In this document: positions 36,761-46,675 of the stretch, in pieces | Numbering within the stretch: the stretch's first letter is position 1 | Layout: each line of letters starts with the position of its first letter | Assembly (NCBI GenBank): GCA_050084515.1 | Contig: CM114274.1 | Span: 29,202,001-29,266,000, forward strand | DNA length: 64,000 nt | Reading direction: 5' to 3' | Source: Blasia pusilla | Lineage: Eukaryota; Marchantiophyta; Marchantiopsida; Blasiales | The notes under the pieces: generated by a model | Told to the model about the DNA's origin: nothing | The model's input: only the letters and a program-made list of their open reading frames with translations | Database searches by the model: none | Made by a program: the position numbers and the translations under genes

Positions 36761-38770
36761 GGATCGTGCAATGCGCGGTTCCTCTAAGAGATGCGCGCCT
36801 TAGGGCGTTATCCCATGGCCCCATTTCTTGGGGTCGCACGTGACCCCAAGAAACTCGCCTCCGGTTGGACGTGCAACCCGTATATCGGTTGCACCAGGGA
36901 TTCTTGACAAACAGTAGCCGGTTCTTTCAAAGTTTATACCGGTTGGGGAGGGCGCGAGATCTAAACGCCTTTCTTGCTCCCAAATTTTTGGGCGCAAGGA
37001 ATGTGACGATCCCGCCAAATTTCCAGGACTTTGACAACAAACCGACCAGTTTGACAACTACACATGGTGTAGGATGAAGCGAATCTTGTCCAACGGCCAA
37101 CTTTGATGAGCGACGCTGACCTATGGGATAAGGCCCATAGTAGTGTTCAAAAGTGGAAGGAAGCTAAATTCCCTTTTAAGAGCCGAATAACAAAGGCACC
37201 CAAAATGGTAGGCTCCTTGCAATCATAAGGATTTCCGCGACAAATTTTGTTGGTGTGGAAATCAGTTTTGTAACCCATTTCATGGGTATGCGGCCGCATA
37301 TTGGACAAATTTCATCGTATTCCGAGAAAGAATTCGCCGACGTTTATTTCCCGGGAGATGTATAGATTTTGTTGTGGACCGTTGCATGATCACCCCGAGT
37401 GCCCATGGGAACCGACCCTAATTATCCGGTTAAAGAGGTGGGAGAACAATCCTAATTCGAATTTTATGGCCTAACCTTTGACATGCACGCACTCAATCGT
37501 CATGGTTGATTCATCCCGTGTTTCCGACGGATACGAAGGGGTAGTAAGAAAATGGAAAGCTAAAAACCGGACGGACGTGGGAGACCGCTGGTCCAGACGA
37601 AAGACGTCAGCGTGTTGACTGGTCTCCAGTGAGAGCAGGTCTCTTTGACCGGCCGGCAGACGGCAGCCCCCTCTTCGTCGTCGGTCGGTCGGTCGGGAGT
37701 CCGCTCTGCAGCGAAGCTGTGAGAGCCTCCCCCGAAGAGGAGAGGTGAAGTCCGTCACGCAAGTGCGACTGCGACACTAGTGACTACTGTACGACCTGTA
37801 GTGAAGAGTACGACGTGCGTCCCCTCCGCGGCTCTCGTCACATGCGCCTCACATGCGTGTCGCTTACAGGCCTGCGATTGGACATTGGGATTCATCGTTA
37901 TTGCATTATTGTTATTGCACTTTCGTGCTTCATTCCCTTCCCTCGGGTTCAAAGTTCAGACGCCTGGAGGGAGAGGTGAGTGCTAGGCGGACCCGCGATT
38001 CTCCCCGCCCGCTATTCGGTCGTCGCGGCAGGATCCTGCGACTATTGGATATTACTGGCTGGAATCCGAGACGCGTGGCGGAAATATGAGCGACGGACCC
38101 AACCCGAGGTTCGCCGTGTAAAGGGGTCGCGGGTTGGAGCAAAGTCCTAATCGGACGCGATCGGACGGCCTAAACCCAGCGGGAATAAATTGCAATCTGC
38201 CCTCTGACTTGTTACGTCAGAGCGAAAAATTCGCGACTGTCGCGAACAGTATCTCATGGAACCGGGCAACCCTAGTCCTTCGTCCTTATCATCGCGCTCG
38301 TTCCTTGGCACGAACGGCATGGACGGAGCCCGACGGAGTCGCTGTCGGCCGCAGGTGCGTCGACCGATCTGGGATCGTCCGATGGGAAAGCGCAGGCATC
38401 GCACGGTCTTTCTCGATCGAGTAACACACGGAATGTGCGGCGACTCGTAGTTGGTGAGTGGCCCAACAGGAGCTGATATGTGTGCTCTGGTCAATCAGAA
38501 AAGGGTCTCCTTTGCGTCGAAAGTGTCACATCATTTGGTTGGAACTCTGGACTGGCGGCTATGTCGTGCGTGCGGGCGTGCCTGCGTGCGTAGGATAGCT
38601 TTGCTGCGTTCCCATGCGGACAGTGGCATCTCTTGCGACGCGTCGAAGCGTCACCAGAGTTAACCAGAAATAGCATTCATCGCCTGCGACTAATAACCTT
38701 AATATTCCCATTTTTCATTTCTAAAGGCATTTGCAGAGTATTTGGTTTGGACGTAGTAATTCCTGGAGAG
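36761..38770. other. CpG-rich segment without recognised gene
   Basis: Markedly richer in CG dinucleotides than its surroundings, most strongly at ~37480-38660. Open frames overlap on both strands. No protein domain was recognised. A promoter or first-exon region of a host gene, or a young GC-rich repeat, are both possible. Confidence 0.35.
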
Positions 38771-38823
38771 CGCATGTTCACATGTACTCTTTTCCATCGC
38801 AGTGGAAGGGCTCGGGGTGCTCC

Positions 38824-39012
38824 TTGAAACAACTCCTCGAGAATGGGCTCATCATATCTACATAATTGAACGAGATGAGATGGGGATTGAAGACCACTTC
38901 CTTTGGTATCATTTTTTGATCTTGAAACAACTCCTCGAGAATAGGCTCATCATATCTACATAATTGAACGAGACTGGGTTTGAAGACCACTTCCCTTGGT
39001 ATCATTTTTTGA
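38824..39012 (+). repeat. Tandem duplication of a ~95 bp unit
   Basis: Two adjacent copies begin TTGAAACAACTCCTCGAGAA and end GGTATCATTTTTTGATCTT. The second lacks several bases (GATGAGATGGGGATT versus GACTGGGTTT). Confidence 0.85.
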
Positions 39013-39089
39013 TCTTATGGTGATGACAAGTGTGACGTAAGCACCTAATTTTTTAACAAGTGGAACTTAGAAAGTTAGGTTAAGATGTC

Positions 39090-39122
39090 TTTCACCCGTG
39101 CATAGCGCAAGCAATATACTAG
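39090..39122 (+). mobile_element. Helitron 3' end
   Basis: TTTCACCCGTGCATAGCGCA and CTAG at 39119-39122 before a T give the Helitron end signature. The 5' boundary was not found upstream. Confidence 0.55.
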
Positions 39123-39265
39123 TAAATTATTAAAAGAAGATGGGATAAAAAAAACCTATTGGGGAATTGACACCACTCTGTTTTAGATCCTTCTATTGTT
39201 GACACATGTTCTCTTAACGTCCTTCTAATGTTGATGGGTGTCATTCAAACGTTAAATTATATTTC
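39123..39265 (+). mobile_element. Truncated Helitron head joined to the preceding Helitron end
   Basis: AAATTATTAAAAGAAGATGG and the following TTGACAC..CCTTCTATTGTTGACA.. words match the Helitron at 48548-48733. It lacks the first TCTA and the 3' hairpin. The join with the CTAG end suggests tandem insertion. Confidence 0.5.
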
Positions 39266-39585
39266 TTGCGAGTTTCTACGTATCTAAATTATATTTCATA
39301 TCTCCTCATGAGTCCTTCCATGGGGGTCTGCTTTATATGCTTATTCCATATAACTTTCAACATTACTTACGCCTGCATTATTCTCCAAAAAAAAACCTCT
39401 TGGAAAACTACAAACTAGCAAGCTCAAACCATCTTGAGCATCCCCATTAACCAACACACTCTCCAACTTATAAAATAAATAACAAGAGTCACGTCTCCTA
39501 TATTTATCCCAAGCTGATATATTGTAGATCTCTCTAGATCTTTCTCATAGAGCTCCTTTCCTTCTTTCTTTCTAAAATCTGAAAT
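39266..39585. other. AT-rich spacer
   Basis: Nothing recognised apart from runs of ordinary AT-rich sequence. Confidence 0.4.
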
Positions 39586-40031
39586 CGACAAGCACATACT
39601 CATACTCTGTAGCTCTCTCTAGTGTCAAACTAAATCCACTCTCATAATGAGAGACTTGGATTACTCACAAGGCAAAGAGCATTATAGCTTCGTCGCCTCA
39701 TGGTCCATAAGGCTATACCCTCTCTCCCTGCCCTAAGCACTCTCCTTCGTGACTTGTGCACATGAATCACCTCCTTAACCCTAACCTAAATTAGTGGATC
39801 AAGGATGAATTTCCATAAATGGAAAGGCACAAGTATCTAAATGAGGAAACTTACCAAAATAATAGATTCGTATAAATGGCTCCAATAAGGCCAAAATAGA
39901 GGGGAATATCTACACAATTAGTTTACTCTCCTTCTCAACATATCATCTTAGATCTACCAAGACCAATTTCCGACTTGCTCCAATATGTCATATGCATACT
40001 CCTCATTCCAATCTAAAAGACATGGTAGATG
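39586..40031 (-). repeat. Diverged A repeat of the third gypsy-like subfamily, minus strand
   Basis: On the minus strand it begins near CATGTCTTTTAGATTGGA and shares in order the CTCATTATGAGAGTGGATTT, TTGCCTTGTGAGTAATCC and GGCGACGAAGC-like words with 50151-50667. It is a solo fragment left of element 2. A B-like end (GTGTAGCGATATGTATGCAT) follows at about 40095-40120. Confidence 0.5.
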
Positions 40032-40385
40032 TGATGTCCTATTTGTCATTTTAATTGTTATTCTATGTATATATGTATGTATATGAAAATATATTGTGTA
40101 GCGATATGTATGCATATGATAAGAATCACCTTTGAATGTCGAGTAATATTTTAAGCATAAGAGTGGAGAGGCTATATGTTGTGCACTTGCTTAGATTCTC
40201 CATTGCAAGGGTAGGCATCAGTTGATATTTTGAGTAGAGATGAACGTACATATGATGGTATTTGATTGAGATCAATGTCTTTCTAAATGAATATCGAGGT
40301 GTTTTGTAAATTCTTGAGAGATAAATATTGCTAAAGTGTTAAGAGGGGTGAGGCTGGGAGGCAGGCTAGGCTTCCCCAATCATTC

Positions 40386-41036
40386 TTGTTGTATGAGGTG
40401 CTTAAGACTCCATCCATGGTTCCTACGCAGCCAATTGAGCCGAAAATGGGGACTGAGGCATCTACATCGCGTGTAGTAGACACAGATGCAGCATCTAGTG
40501 CAGTATTGCGGATGGCAACTTCAGTGTTGGGATCCCCATTGTTTTCGGCCACGGAACTGATGACTTTAGGAGTTAACTTAGCTCTTGTATTTCAGCTAGC
40601 AGCCACGTTGTGTGAACATGGGGATGTTACTGCTACACGTGCTGAGGTGGATGAGGGTGTTGCGGTGGAGCGACCCTCTATGTCATGTGTAGCATTGAGT
40701 ACCAGTGCTACTTGGCAGGCAGCAGCGGCAAAGATGGATGCATTACCAGCCCGGCCAACCGTTGATTGTGAGAGGCTTACACCTCGTCTATGTATGTTGG
40801 ACAACCGGAGTGGGATATTCCGATTGGTGAGTCCTACATGACAGGTGTATAGACCAGATAGAGTCTTGTTAGACTCTGGTGCCCAACCTTTGATGTTGGG
40901 AAAGGCGGCATGTATTGGTTTGGGTATTCGGAGGTCAGAGCTTGAGCCTTGCCCATTCCAGATTCAAACATCACTTGGAGGAGCCAATGATAGATCTCAA
41001 TTCATGACACGGGAGAAGTTTTTTCATGACAGTTGA
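40386..41036 (+). pseudogene. Element 2 linker and aspartic protease
   Basis: A Ser/Thr/Ala-rich linker runs to a stop at 40840. The next block reads VLLDSGAQPLMLGKAACIGL; DSG is the aspartic protease active site. FQIQTSLGG and SQFMTRE follow, then a stop at 41034-41036. It lies immediately before the methyltransferase region. One internal stop separates linker and protease. Confidence 0.8.
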
Positions 41037-41045
41037 GACCAAATC

Positions 41046-41600
41046 ATGCGATCGATAACTCCCGGTTGGGAGTACTCTGATGGTCACATCACCGAGTCGT
41101 ATGATGTACTAGTTGGAGGAGCAGTATTGTACCCGATGGGTTTTCAGATGGATTACTGGACTGAGACAGCGTCTTATAGACCTGGTTGGCAATACAGGGA
41201 TGGACGTATGAGCCAAGTTCCTATGAGATTTATTTATGGGGCTCGACCAGGAGGGTCTTCCCCACAGGTGTTAGCATCTGTGGCTGGTTTTAGTGGAGTA
41301 GTCACTTGGCCAGGAGGCTTTTTGGAGGATAATGTTTCTGCTATGGATTCTCATGTGCATGAGGAGGTAGAGGAGATCCCTAGTTTTGCAGCAGTGGCAT
41401 CCTCATCGTTGGATGTGCCACTTTGGAGTTCAGGCGGTGCACTACGGCAGGAGGCTGATCGCCTAGTGCATGAGGCTTGGTGTGAGGATGTTATACCTCA
41501 CAAGGAAGAGGAGGCCCCACGGCGGACTCCTACTTCTGGTCCACTTGGGTTATCCCCTTTGGATACTAAACCCATTGTATGGCAGTATCCGCCGGAGGGC
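41046..41600 (+). pseudogene. Element 2 unknown domain between protease and methyltransferase
   Basis: ESYDVLVGGAVLYPMGFQMD and ASYRPGWQYRDGRMSQVPM are shared with element 1. A variable linker of about 120 residues leads to the methyltransferase in the same frame. I do not recognise the domain; the GW/YW pattern could continue the protease fold. Confidence 0.6.
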
Positions 41601-42553
41601 ATTTGTGTGTTAGATCTCTTTGGTGGGATTAGCACTGGTTTGGCTGTAGTGTTGCAGACCGGTATTCCTGTGCGGAGATACGTGTATGTGGAGCGAGATG
41701 AGACGGCCCAAAGAGTCTCATCCCGACATATCGGTCAATTGATGCGGAGATATCTTGAGTTGTTTCTGCCATCAGCTATTCATGGGTACCAGCGTGCTTT
41801 TCCGTCACACATTGCATTGTTGCGGGCGCAGCTACTTGAGAGGGTTGGTCCTGTGGATTTGGTGATTGTTGGATGGCCATGTTAGGGTCATACACGTGCT
41901 GGTTGTGGTGAGGGATTACACGACCCTAGGTCTCGATTGTTTTGGGAGATGTTACGGGTGTTACGACATCTTCAGGTTCATCAGGTACGTGCTCCAGCTT
42001 ACATTCTGGAGAATGTTCCATTGTTGGGTGACACTCGGACCCGGATGATGGCGAGTGTTCATGAGGTGCGGTCTTGGATTGGACCAGCTGTGTTGTTGGA
42101 TGCAGTGTGAGTTGGCTTGGGTGCACATCGTCCACGCTTGTGATGGGCAAACTTGTTGCCTAGGGAGGTTCTACGTCGAGCATATGATGCAGTGCAGTGG
42201 GATCCTTGCCTTACAGTGGATAGTATCTTGGATACTGGGCGACTTTCTCAGGTGGTGAGGGTTATTGATCGGTCACCCATGGTAGTGGTGAACCGTGTGG
42301 GTCAGCCTAGGATGGCACTACCCACATTTGTGAGTTTTCCCTCGTCACATGCCTACAGGGAAGGTGGTCCCAGGCTTGTATGGGATTCTCATGTGCGAGA
42401 GTTGGTGGAGCCTAACGCTGATGAAAGAGAGCGTGCGATGGGATTTTCTACTGGTGTGATAGCGGTTGCTTCCATTTCTGAGGCTTCACGATGTCATGTG
42501 TTGGGTCAGGCCATGGACCTGAATTTCTTGACTTGGATTTTGAGTCTAGGTAT
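41601..42553 (+). pseudogene. DNMT3-like C5-cytosine methyltransferase domain in element 2
   Basis: One frame, about 317 codons, the size of a C5-MTase domain. Motif I VLDLFGGISTGL (41607) binds AdoMet; GWPC at 41871 is the motif IV PC box with the catalytic Cys; LENV at 42006 is motif VI with its Glu; AHRPRL at 42123 corresponds to motif VIII; ERERAMGFSTG and LGQAMDLNFLTW are motifs IX/X. Conventional motif order plus RYVYVERDE and ERER-GF resemble DNMT3, not the permuted DRM. Family role: CpG methylation of DNA. Stops at 41883 (TAG in the Gln position of PCQ), 42108 and 42141 (both TGA) break it; there is no frameshift. It would be released from or fused within the pol polyprotein between protease and RT. 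Confidence 0.85.
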
Positions 42554-42841
42554 GGACGAGCAACATCGACTTCGGACTATGTTTGTGGGTCTTCCACCCC
42601 TTGTGATGAGCTCGATGGCTACCGGGACGGTAGAGGCATCGGCTGGGGGCGAGGAGAGTAGTATTTTGCATCTTTGGAGTAAATGGGATGTAATGGTTGG
42701 GCATGTGGAGTTGGTTGCTCATGCTGGTGGAGGAGTTATTTTCTCAGGTGATGGTGTAGCTAAGGATGTACTATCTTGTGAGGGGGTTGCGTAGCAGCCA
42801 ATGGCATCGTCCTCTCTCTCTAGTATGCCAGTGGAGGAGAC
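42554..42841 (+). other. Element 2 linker between methyltransferase and RT
   Basis: The methyltransferase frame stays open to TAG at 42792. The RT frame is a different one (first open at 42842), so a stop or frame change lies in this linker. No domain was recognised in it. Confidence 0.5.
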
Positions 42842-43860
42842 TTGGGAGCCATTACTTGGGACAAGCTTACGGGAGGTGAGAAGCGACGCTTGACACAGTT
42901 CCTACGTGCATATAGGAGTTGTTTTGCCTTTAGCATGAAGGAATTGGGTGCTTTGGTTGGACCTGGTATACGGATTGATTTGGCTAGTGATACGCCAATC
43001 TTCCGTCGTCCCTACCAATATAGTAATATGGAGAGGGACCTGATTCTGAGTAGGACGTTGGACCTTTTGGAGGCTGGATTAGTGGAGTTGTCGCATGGAG
43101 AGTATGCATCAGCCACTGTCATGCCTGCTAAAAAGGATGTGCATGGCAAATATACGGATAGGCGGATGTGTGGAGATTACCGTCCTATCAATCGGCAGAC
43201 TAAGGCTGATAGATATGCCATGCCTATACCTGAGGAGATCTTTCATCTGGTGGGACAGGAAATGATTTTCAGTACTTTGGATCTTCGGGTAGGATACCAT
43301 TAGTTGCCGATTTGAGAGAGTGACAAGGCCAAGACAACATTTTGGGATGTCAACTCTCATGGCAAGGATTGTTTGTACCAGTGGAAATTCTTACCCTTTG
43401 GGTTGAAGAATGCACATGCCGAGTTTCAGAGAGTGATGGACAGGATCCTAGCAGGGTTGGATTTTATTCGGTGTTACATTGATGATATCTTGGTGTTCAG
43501 TAACACGGTGGAGGAGCATCAGATACATTTGTAGATGGTGTTTGAGCGGTTGAAAGCTCATGGTCTACGTTTGCATCCAGGAAAGTGTAAGTTCTTCCAT
43601 GAGGATGTTGAGTACTTGGGTCATGTGATCTATCCAGGTGGTTTGGGAGTTCAGCAAGCAAAGGTGGAGGCTATTGCACTTATTCCTTGTCCATAGATGT
43701 GAGTAGAGTTTGGGCATTCATGGGATTGGCGAACTACTATCGGAGGTATGTGAAGGGATTTAGTGCTATGGCAAAGCCTTTGAACCAATTGTTGAAATCA
43801 GATCAGGAGTGGCACTAGGGAGATGATCAAAAGAGAGCTTTTGTGGAGCTCAAGGCCTAG
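42842..43860 (+). pseudogene. Element 2 Ty3-type reverse transcriptase
   Basis: Blocks in order: ELGALVGPGIRIDL, SATVMPAKKDVHGK, RMCGDYRPINRQTKADRYAM, FSTLDLRVGYH, QWKFLPFGLKNAHAEFQRVM, then CYIDDILVFS with the YIDD catalytic box, then LHPGKCKFFHEDVEYLGHVI. Stops at 43301-43303 and near 43532, and a 1-nt deletion near 43690 by comparison with 53690 of element 3. It copies element RNA into DNA. Confidence 0.9.
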
Positions 43861-44280
43861 TTGGTGGCGGCGCCTATCTTGAGGAGACCTATTAGAGGGC
43901 GTACATTTCAGTTACACACTGATTGGAGTAGGTTGGGACTTGGAGCGGTGTTGACACAACATGATGATGAGCACATGGAGTTTGTGGTGGCCTATGCAAG
44001 TCGTTCGAATAATGCAGCGGAGTCGCGCTACAGTTCATATGAGGGAGAGTGCTTGGCAGTATAGTGGACTATGGCACACTTTAGGTGTTACTTGTTTGGC
44101 ACACAGTTTACCCTTGTTACTGATCACCAGCCGCTCAAGTGGTTGATGGAGTCTGACAAGCTTACAAGGAAGCTTGCACGGTGGGCTCTTATCTTACAGG
44201 AGTATGACTTCCATGTGGTACATAGACCTGGAGTTGCCAACCTTGCCGCTGATGGGTTGAGTAGGAACCCATGTACTAGC
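43861..44280 (+). pseudogene. Element 2 RNase H
   Basis: TFQLHTDWSRLGLGAVLTQH, YSSYEGECLAV, then after one stop CYLFGTQFTLVTDHQPLKWL and VVHRPGVANLAADGLSRNPC. The catalytic D (HTDWS), E (EGE) and D residues (TDHQ, AADGLSR) are present. It is the usual partner of Ty3 RT. Confidence 0.88.
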
Positions 44281-45690
44281 CAAGAGGATGCAACTGGGGC
44301 TAGATGGCATGGCAAGGTTGATGAGGAGATGGTGCCAGGTTGGCATGCATCCGCCTTTTTATGTTGGTTAGGGGTGGACTCTAGTATGGAGGACCACATG
44401 ACATCTTACTCTAGTTAGAGGGTAGATGGCCAGCCTTCAGATTCTAAGGTTGGAGATGGTGGTACGGATCAGCGTGATATTCATGATGATACGTTGGTGT
44501 TGGAGTTCCTACGGACCAGTAGGGTGCCAGGCATAATGAGTGCCAAGGAGCGAGATCGTGTTCTTCAACGTGCAAAGAGGTATCAATTAGAGGGAACACA
44601 TATTCTCCATGTGTGGGAGGATGGTAGAGTACGAGTAGTGCCGCATTTGGCTTAGAGAGAGCGCATTGTGCGACATGCCCATGAGGAGTTGGGACATTTT
44701 GGGGTAAAGCGTACGTATAGCTTACTCCTTGGTCAGTATTGGTGGCGTGGCATGCATACTCAGGTGCAACAGTTGGTGTCACGTTGTATGGTTTGTGACC
44801 GGGTGAGGGCATCATTCAATGCCCCTACACCACAGTTACACCCCTTGCCTATTATGGGGTTGGGTTACCGTTGGAGTGTGGACTTTGCGGGACCGTTACC
44901 GTTATTGTATTTGCGACATCATCGATATGTGTTGGTGATGGTGGAGCACTTCTCCAAGTGGATTGAGTTGGTGGCATTACCTGACAAGGCAAGTGAGGGA
45001 ACGGTGTATGCGTTTCTTGACAGAGAGCTTAGTCATTTTGGTGCACCAGCTGAAGTGCTGACCGACCAGGGTACATAGTTTCAGGTTGAGTTTCAGGTCT
45101 TGTGTGACAAGGCGTTGATTGATCATCGGACCACGTCTCGAGATCATCCAGAGGCGGATGGTTTGGCTGAGCGTGTGGTTCAGACGGTGAAGAGGGCATT
45201 GCGCAAGTATGGCCTACAGAAGGGGCATCTTGGAGACTGGGATATTCAGTTGCCATGGTTAGCCATGGGGTATGGGGTCAGTCACCAAGCATCCTTGGCT
45301 TCCTTCTCCCCTTATTTTTTGTTATACGGTCGAGATCCAGAATTGCCAGCAGCAATTCATCGGGAGTCTAGTGAGGTGGTGAACCTTGATGACCCAGAGA
45401 TGTGGATGAGAGTGTGTTCTCAACGGGCAGAGCTCTTTCGGAGAGTTATGCCAACAGCCTTTGAGAACCTTGCCATTGCTCAACACATGGATATGTTGCG
45501 GTATGCAACCATTCGGGATGGAGGTTACCGACCATTGATTCGTAGGTTCCATGTGGGGGACTATGTCTATTTGCAGCAGATTGCACCAAAAATGTTGGAT
45601 GTGACGACAAGCCGCACTATTTTACGAGTGCGCGAGGTGTTAGCTTCCGGAGTTCTCATGTTGGAGGATCGTGATGGAGTTGTTTAGAAG
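44281..45690 (+). pseudogene. Element 2 DDE integrase
   Basis: HHCC zinc domain: RHAHEELGHFGVKRTYSLLL, then CMVCDRVRASF. Core: RWSVDFAGPLP (first D), VLTDQGT (second D), DHPEADGLAERVVQTVKRAL (E, about 34 residues after the second D). A GPY-like tail, TILRVREVLASGVLMLEDRD, follows. Stops include TAG at 45076-45078 and at 45685-45687. No chromodomain follows; a PHD finger does. Confidence 0.88.
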
Positions 45691-45780
45691 GACCATGTGC
45701 GTAATTGTGCGTCATATCATCTTCCAAATGTGGATGGTACTGTTGACCCCAGCTTAGCCATGATACGTGCTAGCTTGAGC

Positions 45781-45918
45781 TGCATGTTGTGTGGGTCTGC
45801 TGGTAACGCAACCCGTATGTTGGTGTGTGATCGGTATTCTAGGGGTTGGCACATGATGTGTTTGACTCCACGTATGGATGTTGTTCCTACTGGAAGTTGG
45901 GTTTGTCCTCGATGGACT
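45781..45918 (+). pseudogene. PHD finger after the element 2 integrase
   Basis: The frame opens after the integrase tail (CASYHLPNVDGTVDP) and ends in CMLCGSAGNATRMLVCDRYS, RGWHMMCLTP and VPTGSWVCPRW-T-stop. The Cys4-His-Cys3 layout and the W before the last Cys pair are classic PHD; two zinc Cys are lost here (CDxY for CDxC, RW for RC), but the copies at 55752 and 50949 retain one or the other. PHD fingers read histone H3 tails; a targeting role for the integrase is inference by analogy with chromodomain integrases. Confidence 0.85.
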
Positions 45919-46080
45919 TAGGAGAGGTAGATGACTTGATCTTTGCATGATATGGATTACAGATAGGCGACTAACAATGGGATAACCTAGCACCCGGCCT
46001 TTTGATTCATGCACCCAAGAAGGTGTATAGCATGTAGTAGATGTATAGGGCTACCTGGGAGTTAGAGGGACCTAACCGCC

Positions 46081-46095
46081 AGTTAGGGGGGCGAG
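46081..46095 (+). other. Element 2 polypurine tract
   Basis: AGTTAGGGGGGCGAG immediately before B1; upstream GTTAGAGGGACCTAACCGCC is also conserved in element 3. Confidence 0.75.
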
Positions 46096-46200
46096 TTGTG
46101 GTACACTTGTGTTTGTGGATGCTCTCGTCTATGTTATGTATGTATGTTAGTATGGTATGTCAGCGATGTATATTGTATGACGATGTGGGTTCGCATGATA
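46096..46200 (+). repeat. Element 2 B1 repeat
   Basis: TTGTGGTACACTTGTGTTTG, then GATGCTCTCGTCTATG, matches 46571-46675. Ends CGCATGATA (GACA changed to GATA), followed by GC and A2. Confidence 0.85.
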
Positions 46201-46202
46201 GC

Positions 46203-46570
46203 TGTCATGATATACGGATTATGTCGTAAAGTATAGTGTGCTAGTAGAAGCCATACCTTATGTAGGGCCGTAGTGTCTAGGTAGAGATGCAGTTTCATAC
46301 ATAGGGTTGGGGATTACTCCGTTGAGGGTGACTTTTCCAATAGGGCCCCCTCTTAGGTTGGAGGATATAGTGTGGAGTGCACTCAAAGCACAGTTAGTTC
46401 TTTGAGTTGAGCATGTTGCGTTAGGAGTTAGCCTTAGTAGTGAGTAGAGCTCTTGGCTATGGTGGTTCCCGCAAGCTTTGAACAGGATTCTCCCATCGTG
46501 GAGTGGGTTTGGTTTGATTGTATGTGATTCTATACGTGTTTTATGACAATAGGTCTTTCACGGATTTCAG
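46203..46570 (+). repeat. Element 2 A2 repeat
   Basis: From TGTCATGATATACGG to CACGGATTTCAG, bracketed by B1 and B2. No A1 partner remains in the window because the left end is truncated; identified by position. Confidence 0.65.
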
Positions 46571-46675
46571 TTGTGGTACACTTGTGTTTGTGGATGCTCT
46601 CGTCTATGTTATGTATGTATGTGAGTGTGATATGTCAACGATGTATGTTGTATGACGATGTGGATTTGCACGACA
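46571..46675 (+). repeat. Element 2 B2 repeat
   Basis: Near-identical to B1 (46096-46200), ending TTTGCACGACA. Confidence 0.85.

Larger units (their letters stand above)
40331..46675 (+). mobile_element. Ty3/gypsy-like element 2 with DNMT3-like methyltransferase and PHD finger; 5' truncated
   Basis: Order on the plus strand: end of gag/linker, protease, unknown domain, methyltransferase, RT, RNase H, integrase, PHD finger, PPT, B1, GC, A2, B2. The left A1, leader and most of gag are absent, so no target duplication can be checked. RT precedes integrase, which is the Ty3 order. Most breaks are single stop codons, several of them explicable as C-to-T or G-to-A changes. It is the most complete coding copy in the window and still inactive. 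Confidence 0.9.

Noticed and set aside
41046-41885. Intact short protein ending at GWPC
   Set aside because: The stop is a TAG within the PCQ box and the same frame continues with the remaining methyltransferase motifs.
41601-42553. DRM-type or host DNMT gene fragment
   Set aside because: Motif order is conventional, not permuted as in DRM, and the domain is framed by element protease and RT with a relic at the same place in element 1.
45781-45918. Chromodomain or CCHC zinc knuckle
   Set aside because: Spacing and the GWHxxCLxP and WxCPxC pattern fit PHD; there is no chromodomain aromatic cage pattern, and CCHC knuckles are in gag.
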